A stretch of 64,000 nucleotides of DNA from Crossiella equi (lineage in GTDB: Bacteria; Actinomycetota; Actinomycetes; Mycobacteriales; Pseudonocardiaceae): the NCBI RefSeq assembly GCF_017876755.1, contig NZ_JAGIOO010000001.1:558001-622000 (forward strand). Reading direction: 5' to 3'. The notes beneath the pieces were generated by a model. That model searched no databases, was not told the origin of the DNA, and was given only the letters and a program-made list of their open reading frames with translations. The first letter of the stretch is position 1. Each line of letters starts with the position of its first letter. Both the position numbers and the translations under genes were made by a program. Positions 51,230 through 58,977 of the stretch are shown here, piece by piece.

Positions 51230-51801
51230 GCACCCTGCGCCATGCGCTGACCGACACCGACCTGCCCCGCCTGCCCGTCCGGGCCGAGGCGCTGCTCACC
51301 GAGCTGTCCGCCCCACCCCGTCTGGGCGCGCACCTGCGGCTGGTGCACGAGGTGGCCCGTGAGCTGACGGCCTGGGTCCAGCGCGCGTACCCCGGCGCGG
51401 AGTTCGACCGGACGGCGGTGGAGTTCGGCGCGGCCACGCACGACATCGGCAAGGTCGAACACCCGGAGGAACTGTCCGGACCGGGCTCGCGGCACGAGCC
51501 CGCCGGGTACACGCTGCTGCGCGACCACGGCGTCCCCGGGGAGCTGGCCCGGTTCACGCGCACGCACGGCTCCTGGACCGGGCCGGAGGTGACCCTGGCC
51601 GACCTCCTGGTCAGCCTGGCGGACAAGGTGTGGAAGGCCAAACGCGTGCCAGACCTGGAACAGCTCGTGGTGGCCAGCCTGGCCAGCGCGGGCGGCCAGG
51701 AACCGTGGGAGGTCTTCCTGGCCCTGGACGACGTGCTCGACGGGCTCGCGGCCGGTGCCGACCGGCGACTGGCCTTCCAGAACGCCTACCCGGTGGCCTG
51801 A
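51226..51801 (+). CDS. HD-domain phosphohydrolase-like protein, probable CTG start
   Basis: 191 residues. The HD pattern is His41 in LRLVHEVARELT and His72-Asp73 in AATHDIGKVEHP, with further His in GSRHEPAGYTLL and FTRTHGSW; a later Asp lies in SLADKVWKA. Metal-dependent nucleotide phosphohydrolase activity is likely. The homologous N-terminus (STLRHALTDTDLPRLPV) extends past the first GTG (51343), and no ATG, GTG or TTG precedes it in frame. CTG at 51226 overlaps the upstream stop (CTGA) with GGAG 6 bp upstream. Confidence 0.75.
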   Translation: MSTLRHALTDTDLPRLPVRAEALLTELSAPPRLGAHLRLVHEVARELTAWVQRAYPGAEFDRTAVEFGAATHDIGKVEHPEELSGPGSRHEPAGYTLLRDHGVPGELARFTRTHGSWTGPEVTLADLLVSLADKVWKAKRVPDLEQLVVASLASAGGQEPWEVFLALDDVLDGLAAGADRRLAFQNAYPVA

Positions 51802-52259
51802 CCGCCCAGGTGCTCGGCCAGCCGCGCCAGGAACGCGCGCTGACCCTTCACCAACTTCCGCTCCGCCTCCTCCAGCCCGAACCACGCCACCCGATCCAGC
51901 TCCGGGAACTCCTGCACCCGCCCGGACCGAGGCGGCCACTCCAGCTCGAACGTCCCGAACACGACCGCCCCCAGGTCGATCTCACCCCGCAGCGCCCACA
52001 CGGCGACAACCTTCCCGGACTGCCGCACCTCCCCCAACGGGACGAGCTCCCCGTCGGGCACAGCCACCCCGAGCTCCTCCACGAACTCACGCCGGGCCGC
52101 GGCCTCGGCCTGCTCGTCCTCGGTGTGCTCCCCCTTGGGAATCGACCAGGCCGCCTCGTCCTTGCGCGCCCAGAACGGCCCGCCCATGTGCCCCAACAGG
52201 ACCTCAACCCCCACCGGACCAGTGCGACAGAGGAGGATGCCCGCGCTGCGCTTCACCAC
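51786..52259 (-). CDS. Nudix hydrolase
   Basis: 157 residues. The Nudix box is complete at residues 43-65 (GEHTEDEQ...ARREFVEELGV), which holds the Mg2+ and cleaves nucleoside-diphosphate-linked substrates. The N-terminus KRSAGILLCR and the WSIPKGE entry fit the Ap4A/MutT-like branch. It follows the acyl-CoA ligase by 9 bp on the same strand and overlaps the convergent HD gene by 16 bp. Substrate unknown. Confidence 0.9.
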   Translation of the reverse strand: MVKRSAGILLCRTGPVGVEVLLGHMGGPFWARKDEAAWSIPKGEHTEDEQAEAAARREFVEELGVAVPDGELVPLGEVRQSGKVVAVWALRGEIDLGAVVFGTFELEWPPRSGRVQEFPELDRVAWFGLEEAERKLVKGQRAFLARLAEHLGGQATG

Positions 52260-52268
52260 GAGCGCAGG

Positions 52269-53795
52269 TTAGAGCAACCGACCCCGAACCTCCCGCTTGA
52301 GCACCTTGCCGACCTTCGACCGGGGCAGCTCCGCCCACACGTGCACCACCTTGGGCGTCTTGACCCCGCCGAGCCGCTCCCGCACCACCGCCCGCAGCTC
52401 CTCCCCGCCCACCACACCACCGGAGTGCAGCTCCACCACGGCGGTGACCTGCTCACCCCACTTCTCGTGCGGCAACCCGACCACCGCGCAGTCCCGCACC
52501 GAGGGATGGGTCATCAACGCCTGCTCCACCTCAGCCGAGTACACGTTGAACCCGCCCGTGATGATCACGTCCTTGGCCCGGTCCACGATGTGCAGGAAGC
52601 TCTCCCCGTCCAGGTAGCCGATGTCCCCGGTGTGATGCCAGCCGTGACGGCTCACCTCCTCAGTGGCCGCCGGATCCTTGTAGTACCCCGCCATCACGAG
52701 CGGGCCGCGCACCACGATCTCGCCGCGTTCCCCCGGCGCCAGCAGCGTGCCGTCCTCAGCCATGATCGCCACCTGGGTCAACGGCGTGGGCCTCCCCGCC
52801 GAGGTGAACCGCGCACGGGCCAGCGAGCCGTCCGGCAGGAGGTGCTCGGCCGGGGACAGCGTGGAGATCATCATCGGCGCCTCGCTCTGCCCGAACAGCT
52901 GCCCCAGCACGGGCCCGAGCCGCTCGATCGCCTGCTCCAGCCGGGTGGCCGACATCGGAGCGGCGCCGTACCAGAGGCATTCCAGCGAACCGAGGTCCGC
53001 TCCCGGCAAAGCCGGGTGGTCCAGCAGCAGGTAGATCAGCGTGGGCGGCAGGAAGGTGTGCGTGACCCGGTGCCGCGCGACCAGCTCGCAGAACTCACCG
53101 AGATCGGGCCGCCGCATCACCACGACCTCCCCGCCCAGCGCCAGCACCGGGAAGCACAGCACCCCCGCCGCGTGCGTCAGGGGGGCAAGCGCCAGGTAGC
53201 GCGGACGCGGCTGGAACGGGTAGCTCATCAGCGTCAGCGCGGTCATCGCCTCGATGTTGTGCCCGGTCAGCATCACCCCCTTGGACCGCCCGGTGGTCCC
53301 CCCGGTGCCCACCAGCAGCGCCACGTCGTCGACCGGGTCCGCCTGCCACGGCGAGTCGGGCAGCCCGGCGGTCCACTCAGCGAAGGACTCCGCGCCGTCG
53401 ATCCCACCGTCCAGGCAGACCACTGTGGACAGTGCGGGCAGCTCGGCGCGGAGGCGGGAGACCAGCGGTGCGAACGAGGAATGCACGAACAGCGCGGTGC
53501 AGTCGAAGTGCGCCAGCAGCTCCAGGTTCTCCCCCGCCTCGTTGCGGGGGTTGACCGGGCACCAGACCGCCCCCGAGCGGCTGATGCCGAACACGCAGGC
53601 GAAGGCGAGCGGGTCGTTGCCCGACAGGACCGCCACCTTCTCCCCCGGCCGCACGCCCGACCGCGCCAGCGCCCGCGCCACCCGCCAGGACAGCTCCTGG
53701 ACCTGGGCGTAGCTGAGGGAGACGCCATCCGCGGTCAGGCAGGGTGCCGAGGGGCCGAGGGAGGCGCCCTTGTCGAGGTACTCGGTCAGTCGCAC
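52269..53795 (-). CDS. AMP-dependent acyl-CoA synthetase/ligase
   Basis: 508-residue ANL-family adenylating enzyme. The P-loop is LLVGTGGTTGRSKGVML. Other motifs are RHGWHHTGDIGYLDGESFLH, DRAKDVIITGGFNVYSAEVE and the C-terminal catalytic lysine region RSKVGKVLKREVRG. It activates a carboxylic acid to an acyl-AMP and then acyl-CoA. The operon partners (SDR and saccharopine-dehydrogenase-like protein) imply fatty acid, terpenoid or steroid-side-chain metabolism. The exact acid cannot be read. Confidence 0.92.
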   Translation of the reverse strand: MRLTEYLDKGASLGPSAPCLTADGVSLSYAQVQELSWRVARALARSGVRPGEKVAVLSGNDPLAFACVFGISRSGAVWCPVNPRNEAGENLELLAHFDCTALFVHSSFAPLVSRLRAELPALSTVVCLDGGIDGAESFAEWTAGLPDSPWQADPVDDVALLVGTGGTTGRSKGVMLTGHNIEAMTALTLMSYPFQPRPRYLALAPLTHAAGVLCFPVLALGGEVVVMRRPDLGEFCELVARHRVTHTFLPPTLIYLLLDHPALPGADLGSLECLWYGAAPMSATRLEQAIERLGPVLGQLFGQSEAPMMISTLSPAEHLLPDGSLARARFTSAGRPTPLTQVAIMAEDGTLLAPGERGEIVVRGPLVMAGYYKDPAATEEVSRHGWHHTGDIGYLDGESFLHIVDRAKDVIITGGFNVYSAEVEQALMTHPSVRDCAVVGLPHEKWGEQVTAVVELHSGGVVGGEELRAVVRERLGGVKTPKVVHVWAELPRSKVGKVLKREVRGRLL

Positions 53796-53811
53796 CGCTG
53801 GTCTCCCCGGC

Positions 53812-54933
53812 TCAGGCGTGCACGGTCAGCACGGGCGCCGACACCAGCCCGAACGAGCGCAGCACACCGAGCAGCTCGCGGTGCCCGAACGCCTGGCAGG
53901 CCGAGGCGAACCCGGCGCGCCGCGGCGGGGCCTGGAGCAGTGAGTACGCCGCGTACGCCTGGAGCAGGCCGGTCTGCTTGTAGTTGCAGGTGCCGTGCAG
54001 GACGCAGTGCGCGCGCCCGAGCGGCCCGGAGGCGTGTACCGAGTCCAGCGAGGTGTTCACGCGCTGGTTCTCCCTCGGCGGCATCTCGCTGCGCACGCTG
54101 TCCGCGATCTGGTGCAGCCTGGTCAGCTTCTCCGCCTCCGGCAGGCCCTCCACCTGGGCCAGCGCGGACTGCACGATCTGCGGCACCGCCCGCATCAGCG
54201 CGCGGTCGAACACCCCGCCGATGGCCTTGACGTTGGCCACGCGCGGGTCGCGCCGGAACCACACCGGGTGCGAGGTACCGCCCCAGGGCAGGGCCAGCCC
54301 GGTCTCGTGGTGGCCGGGCACGCTGACCTCCTGCGGTCCGCCGTCGGCGGGCCAGGGCACGTACTCGTTGTGCTCCAGGTGGTACGCCGAGGACAGCGCG
54401 GCGTTGACCAGGATGGTGCGGGTGGAGGCGACGGTGGGGTGGCCCTTCCAGAACACCAGGATGTCCAGGGTGTCCAGGCCCGGGGTCTCCAGGCACAGGT
54501 TGGCCGCGATCTCCCCGGTGGTGTACATCTGCGCGATGCCGGGCGAGAGCAGCAACCCCTTGGCCGCCATGTCCGCCCCGTACCGCTCCTCGCAGGAGAT
54601 CAGCCAGTCCTGTTCGCCGGTGGTGTCCAGGTAGTGCGCGCCCGAGGCCAGGCAGGCCCGCACGACCTCGTGGCCCAGCTCGGCGAACGGGCCGACGGTG
54701 TTGCACACCACCGAGGCGCCGGTGAACAGCTCGGTGAGCGGTCCGGTGTCGTGCGCGACCTCCACCACCTCGTGCTCGACGGTGTCGAGGCCGGGCACGC
54801 GGTCCAGGGCGGCCTGGAGCTTGGCCTTGTCGCGGCCCGCGGCGATGAAGGGGATGTGGTACTCGCGGAGGTATTCGCAGATCAGGCGGCCGGTGTAGCC
54901 GGAGGCGCCGTAGACGACAACGGGCTTGGTCAT
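53812..54933 (-). CDS. Saccharopine-dehydrogenase-like NAD(P)-binding protein (DUF5938-type)
   Basis: 373 residues. The N-terminal Rossmann fold has VVVYGASGYTGRLICEYLRE, the GxxGxxG variant of the saccharopine dehydrogenase/trans-enoyl reductase group. TGASVVCNTVGPFAELGHEV and SGAHYLDTTGEQDWLI follow. The C-terminal part (MPPRENQRVNTSLDSVHASG) resembles the DUF5938 branch. It lies between the SDR and the acyl-CoA ligase, with 33 and 16 bp gaps. Its reaction is unknown; reduction of an unsaturated or keto acyl intermediate is possible. Confidence 0.85.
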   Translation of the reverse strand: MTKPVVVYGASGYTGRLICEYLREYHIPFIAAGRDKAKLQAALDRVPGLDTVEHEVVEVAHDTGPLTELFTGASVVCNTVGPFAELGHEVVRACLASGAHYLDTTGEQDWLISCEERYGADMAAKGLLLSPGIAQMYTTGEIAANLCLETPGLDTLDILVFWKGHPTVASTRTILVNAALSSAYHLEHNEYVPWPADGGPQEVSVPGHHETGLALPWGGTSHPVWFRRDPRVANVKAIGGVFDRALMRAVPQIVQSALAQVEGLPEAEKLTRLHQIADSVRSEMPPRENQRVNTSLDSVHASGPLGRAHCVLHGTCNYKQTGLLQAYAAYSLLQAPPRRAGFASACQAFGHRELLGVLRSFGLVSAPVLTVHA

Positions 54934-54966
54934 GTCGGGGGTCCTTTCGCGGTGGGGGGATCCGGT

Positions 54967-55770
54967 TCACATGCCCATGCCGCCGTCGACCGGCAGTCCG
55001 GCGCCGGTGATGAAGCGGGCGGCGTCGGAGGCGAGGAAGACCACGGCATCGGCCATGTCCGAGACCTCACCGAGCCGTCCCGCCGGGGTCTGCGCGACCA
55101 CCGCGCCGATCGCGTCCTCGACGCTGGGGAACAGCCCGGCCTCGACGACGTCGTTCGCCAGCCGGGTACCCATCCGGGTGGGCACCAGCCCCGGGTAGAC
55201 GCAGTTCACGCGGACGCCGTAGCCAAGCCTGCCCGCCTCCATCGCGGCCACCCTGGTCAGCCGGTCGACCGCGGACTTGGTGGCGGAGTAGCCCGCGATG
55301 CCGGGGAAGGCGATGGTCGCGGCGACCGAGGCGATGTTGACCACCGCGCCGCCGCTGCCCGCGGGCCCGCCCGGCCGCATGGCCCGGAGCGCGTGCTTGA
55401 CGCCGAGCGCGGTGCCCAGCACGTTGACCTCGAACATCCGGCGCAGGTCGTTCGGCTGGAGCTCGGTGACCAGGCCGGTGATCTCCACCCCGGCGTTGTT
55501 GACCACGACGTCCAGCCCGCCGTGCTCGCCGACAATGGCGGCCACCGCGGCCTGCCAGGCCTGGTCGTCGGTGACGTCCAGGTGCAGGTAGGTGGCGATG
55601 GCCGCGGCCTGCTTGATCTCCTCGGCGGTGGCCCGGCCCTGGTCGTCCTCGATGTCGGCGACGACCACCAGTGCCCCGGCCTTCGCCAGTGCCGTGGCCA
55701 TCCCGGCCCCCAGCCCCTGTGCCGCACCGGTGACCAGCGCGACGCGCCCGGACAGGTCGTAGGAAACCAT
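54967..55770 (-). CDS. Short-chain dehydrogenase/reductase, first gene of the ligase operon
   Basis: 267-residue classical SDR: VALVTGAAQGLGAGMATALA (TGxxxGxG), DVVVNNAGVEITG, VNIASVAATIAF (Ser of the triad), and YSATKSAVDRL with Tyr and Lys. The closing VDGGMGM is typical. ADIEDDQGR after beta-2 suggests NAD(H). GGAGGA lies 7 bp before the ATG at 55770. The promoter in the 114-bp divergent gap is covered by the TetR operators. Probably an alcohol or 3-hydroxyacyl dehydrogenase. Confidence 0.93.
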   Translation of the reverse strand: MVSYDLSGRVALVTGAAQGLGAGMATALAKAGALVVVADIEDDQGRATAEEIKQAAAIATYLHLDVTDDQAWQAAVAAIVGEHGGLDVVVNNAGVEITGLVTELQPNDLRRMFEVNVLGTALGVKHALRAMRPGGPAGSGGAVVNIASVAATIAFPGIAGYSATKSAVDRLTRVAAMEAGRLGYGVRVNCVYPGLVPTRMGTRLANDVVEAGLFPSVEDAIGAVVAQTPAGRLGEVSDMADAVVFLASDAARFITGAGLPVDGGMGM

Positions 55771-55806
55771 CGACATCTCCTCCTTGAGACATGCGGCCTG
55801 GGTCAC

Positions 55807-55835
55807 ACCGTAGCGAGATCTGGACAGTCGTCAAG
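55807..55835 (-). promoter_or_regulatory. Promoter of the SDR/ligase operon
   Basis: On the minus strand, TTGACG at 55835-55830, 17 bp, then TACGGT at 55812-55807. The transcription start would be near 55800, 30 bp before the SDR start. The -35 element lies within the first operator copy. Confidence 0.45.
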
Positions 55836-55858
55836 AATTTCTTGGACACTCGTCAAGA
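55821..55858. promoter_or_regulatory. Two tandem TetR operator copies, 22 bp apart
   Basis: TGGACAGTCGTCAAGA (55821-55836) and TGGACACTCGTCAAGA (55843-55858) agree at 15 of 16 bases. Each carries an imperfect palindrome TGGAC-N4-GTCAA. The 22-bp period puts both on the same helix face. They lie in the divergent gap between the SDR operon and the TetR gene. Confidence 0.75.
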
Positions 55859-55884
55859 GATCGGGTGACGCTAGACTGCGGGGC

Positions 55885-56505
55885 GTGACGCAGGCGAAGG
55901 ACCGCATCGCGAAGCGGGCGGTGGACAAGTTCGGCCAGCGCCGGGAGCAGCTGGCCGAGTCTGCGCTGCAGGCGCTGGCGGAGCTCGGCTACGCACGCAC
56001 GAGCCTGCGCGAGATCGCCCAGAAGTCCGACTTCTCGCACGGCGTGCTGCACTACTACTTCGCGGACAAGGTCGAGCTGCTCACCTACTCGGTGCGCCGG
56101 TTCGAGGAGGTCTGCGTCAACCGCTACGACGACGTCGTGGCGCAGGCAGACACGGCCGAGCAGCTGCGGGAGGGGTTCGGCGCGGCCATGGCGGCCACGC
56201 TGCGCACCGACGCGCCCATGCACCGCCTCTGGTACGACCTGCGCAACCAGAGCCTGTTCGAGGACTCCTTCCGCGCCGACGTGCTCGACATCGACGACCA
56301 GCGCCAGGCCATGGTGTGGCGCGTGGTGGCCCGGTACGCCGAGCTGACCGGGGTCCAGCCGCGGGTGGCGCCGGAGGTGGCGTACGCGGCCTTCGACGGG
56401 GTGTTCCAGCAGGCGCTGCTGCACCGGCTGGCCGGGCGCGCGGACGTGCCGGAGCGGCTGGCGGCCGGCGTGTCGCGGTTGCTGGAAAACCTCGTGCGCG
56501 CGTGA
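55885..56505 (+). CDS. TetR-family regulator of the SDR/ligase operon
   Basis: 206 residues. The helix-turn-helix at about 20-65 contains REQLAESALQALAELGYART and REIAQKSDFSHGVLHYYFADK. The effector domain has MHRLWYDLRNQSLFEDSF and VAYAAFDGVFQQALLHRL. The GTG at 55885 follows TAGACT by 7 bases, suggesting a leaderless transcript. Divergence and the tandem operator pair mark it as a local repressor, with an acyl-CoA or related product as likely ligand. Confidence 0.93.
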   Translation: MTQAKDRIAKRAVDKFGQRREQLAESALQALAELGYARTSLREIAQKSDFSHGVLHYYFADKVELLTYSVRRFEEVCVNRYDDVVAQADTAEQLREGFGAAMAATLRTDAPMHRLWYDLRNQSLFEDSFRADVLDIDDQRQAMVWRVVARYAELTGVQPRVAPEVAYAAFDGVFQQALLHRLAGRADVPERLAAGVSRLLENLVRA

Positions 56506-56538
56506 CCTAGGCTTTCCCCCGGAGACCTTGGGGGACGT

Positions 56539-56982
56539 GTGACCGACGAGCTGCTCCGGCCGACCATCCACACCCGGGCCGGGGACCGGAACCCATGGCG
56601 GCTGGGCAGCATGGCCTACGTCGCCTTCTTCGGCGGCGTGCTCGCCGTGACCACGATCGCCTACCTCAACTCCGGCAAGCTCGGTGTGCCCGCCCGCCAA
56701 CGGCGGCTCATCCTCGTCCTCGGCGGCGCCGCGCTGGCGGTCGAGCTCGTGGTGGCGGGCCTGCTCGCCGGGCTGGTGTCCACCAGCGTGATCCGCCTGG
56801 TGATCCGGGCGATCGCGGTGCTGGGCCACCTCGCGCAGTCCCGCGCCCAGCGCACCCAGGACCGGGTGTTCCAGCTGCGCGGCGGTGAGCACGCCCCGCT
56901 GTGGAAGCCCGGGTTCGCGGCGGTGTTGGGCTGCGGCATCCCGGAGGCGCTGCTGGTGGCCGTGGTGGTGTTGACGGCGTGA
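56539..56982 (+). CDS. Integral membrane protein, first gene of a three-gene unit
   Basis: 147 residues with about three transmembrane segments: MAYVAFFGGVLAVTTIAYLN, LILVLGGAALAVELVVAGLL and AVLGCGIPEALLVAVVVLTA. GGGGGA precedes the GTG at 56539. Its stop overlaps the next start (GTGA). The family is not recognised. A membrane anchor for the TPR protein is conceivable. Confidence 0.78.
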   Translation: MTDELLRPTIHTRAGDRNPWRLGSMAYVAFFGGVLAVTTIAYLNSGKLGVPARQRRLILVLGGAALAVELVVAGLLAGLVSTSVIRLVIRAIAVLGHLAQSRAQRTQDRVFQLRGGEHAPLWKPGFAAVLGCGIPEALLVAVVVLTA

Positions 56983-57776
56983 ACGAGCGGGTTTTCCACC
57001 TGGCGCAGCACTGGTTCGGCATCGGCCAGTACGACCGCGTGCTCAGCACGCTCGGCGAGCTCCAGGGCGAGGACGCCGCAGGCTACGCGGCGGTCGTGTT
57101 GCGCGCCAGTGCGCTGTGGCTCTCCGCCCGGGACGCCGAGGCGGTCGTGGTGGCCACAGGCGGCATCGCCCGCTTCGGCCCCGACCCCGCGCTGCTCCAG
57201 GTGCTCGGCAACGCCCAGCACTCCCTCGGCCAGTGGCCGGAGGCGGAGGGCTCGCTGCTGGCCGCGCTGCACCAGTTGCCCACCGACGCCGGGCTGCTCT
57301 GCGACTACGGGCGGCTGTGCCTGAGCGCGGGCCAGGTCGACAAGGCCGCCGCGCTGGCCGACCGGGCCGCGCACCACGACCCGCACGCCGTGCGGGTCGG
57401 CCAGCTGCGCGGGCTGGTCGCACTGGCCCGGGGCGAGGACGCGGAGGCGGCCCGGCACACCGCCGCCCACCAGGACGATGTGGACACCGCGTACCAGAGT
57501 TTCCGCGCCGCCGCGGCGGCCGGGCCGGGCAACGCCGAGTACGTGCGGGCCGCGCGCGAGGCCCGGGTGGCGGCACATCCGCTGCTGCGCCCGTTGCGGC
57601 CGCTGTACCGGCTCGGGCCGGTGAAGGTGTGGATCACCTTCCTGCTGGTGTTCCTGGGCCTGCGCCTGGCCGGGCTGGGTGTGGTGGCGGGCGCGCTGGC
57701 CCTGTGCTGGTTCCTGTACTGCCTCTACTCGTGGGTGGCGCCGCCGCTGGTGCGCCGCTGGTTGGAGCGGCGATGA
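56979..57776 (+). CDS. TPR-repeat membrane protein
   Basis: 265 residues. Residues 1-185 are tetratricopeptide-like helical repeats (RVFHLAQHWFGIGQYDRVLS, LGNAQHSLGQWPEAEGSLLA, LCDYGRLCLSAGQVDKAAAL). A hydrophobic C-terminal hairpin at about 215-255 (VWITFLLVFLGLRLAGLGVV, ALALCWFLYCLYSWVAP) anchors it. It has GTGA and ATGA overlaps on both sides, so the trio is strongly coupled. Such proteins usually assemble complexes; the partner is unknown. Confidence 0.8.
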   Translation: MNERVFHLAQHWFGIGQYDRVLSTLGELQGEDAAGYAAVVLRASALWLSARDAEAVVVATGGIARFGPDPALLQVLGNAQHSLGQWPEAEGSLLAALHQLPTDAGLLCDYGRLCLSAGQVDKAAALADRAAHHDPHAVRVGQLRGLVALARGEDAEAARHTAAHQDDVDTAYQSFRAAAAAGPGNAEYVRAAREARVAAHPLLRPLRPLYRLGPVKVWITFLLVFLGLRLAGLGVVAGALALCWFLYCLYSWVAPPLVRRWLERR

Positions 57777-57988
57777 GCGAGCACCGCATCGAGGCCCTGC
57801 GCACCGGCCAGGAAGCCCCGCTCCGCATGTCCCACCTGGAGAACGCGGCCGCGGCCACCCGTCCGTCCACTGTGGACTGGCTGCTGCGCGCGAAGGTCTA
57901 CGCGGACTTCGCCAACCAGTCCGAGCACTACGCGGACGTGGCGCGGCACCTGGCGTCCCGGGAGGTCCGCCGCCGCCTGGCGCGCTGA
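57773..57988 (+). CDS. Small helical protein, third gene of the unit
   Basis: 71 residues, highly charged and helical (LRMSHLENAAAATRPSTVDW, YADFANQSEHYADVARHLAS). The ATG overlaps the TPR gene stop (ATGA). Family not recognised. It contains a GTCCACTGTGGAC palindrome at 57865-57877. Its stop abuts a truncated oxidoreductase. Confidence 0.7.
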   Translation: MSEHRIEALRTGQEAPLRMSHLENAAAATRPSTVDWLLRAKVYADFANQSEHYADVARHLASREVRRRLAR

Positions 57989-57990
57989 GC

Positions 57991-58920
57991 ACAGGCCACC
58001 CCCGCCTCTTGCGTCTGATGGGCTTCGGGCTCCGAGCCCCGAAAACCAAGATCCGGGGCCGGGACCTCTCGGGCACGGTCGAAGCGGTGGGCCGCAACAT
58101 CACCAAGTTCGCCCCGGGCGAGGAGGTCTACGGCACGGCGAACGGCACCTTCGCCGAATACACCACAACCACAGAGGCCCTCCTCTCCCCCAAACCCACC
58201 ACCCTGACCCACGAGGAAGCAGCCACAGTCCCGATCTCCGGCAGCACAGCCCTCCAGGCGATCAAAGCGGCCAAGGTCAAACGAGGCGACCGAGTCCTGA
58301 TCCTGGGCGCGACAGGCGGCGTGGGCGGCTTCGCACTCCAACCGGCCAAACACACGGGCGCCCACGTCACCGCGGTCTGCAGCACCACAAAACTGGTCCT
58401 GGCAACAAAACTGGGCGCGAACGAGGTGATCGACCACACCCGCGACTCCCCCACGGGCCCCTACGACGTCATCCTGGACACAGCGGGCAACCGCCCCCTC
58501 CGAACCCTCCGCAACCTCCTCACCCCGCGAGGCACAGCAGTCCTCATCGGCGCGGAAACCCAGGACCCCTGGTTCGGCGGCGTGGACCGAACCCTCCGGG
58601 CAACCCTCTGGACCCCCTTCCTCCGCCACACCCTGGTCCCCCTGATGACCACCGAACGCGCCGAAGACTTCACCCACCTGGCCACTCTCCTGTGCACCCG
58701 ACGCGAGCTCACCCCGACAGGCCGTCCCGGCAGTGCGGCCCCGGGAGGTCCACCTCACGCTCCCCGCCGCCGCGACACCGCCTTATCCAGCGGATCGTTT
58801 TTCCGTTCGATTTCGTTTCCCGGGAACATGCTTGGCCAGGGAAATCGTGTGGCGGTCATTCGTCTGAGGGATGGCGGTTACACAGAGTTCGATACGAGCG
58901 GGGGTGATTCAGGAAGTTGA
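57991..58920 (+). pseudogene. NAD(P)H quinone oxidoreductase-like gene, truncated at both ends
   Basis: Medium-chain reductase fragment. PRLLRLMGFGLRAPK, RGRDLSGTVEAVGRNITKFAPG, SGSTALQAIKAAK, VLILGATGGVGGFALQPAK (GxGxxG) and GANEVIDHTRDSPTGPYDVI align with zinc-free NADPH:quinone reductases. About 50 N-terminal residues are missing: the match begins right after the preceding gene's stop. Homology ends at CTRRELTPTG, before the usual C-terminal segment. The remaining frame to 58920 is unrelated. Codons such as ACA, GCA and AAA are far more frequent than in neighbours, so it may be transferred DNA. ATG 58018 could still express a fragment. Confidence 0.7.
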
Positions 58921-58977
58921 ATTATGTCACTCTGATGTGGACGGTGGGAGTGCGGGTCCGACTTCTACGGTGGGAGC

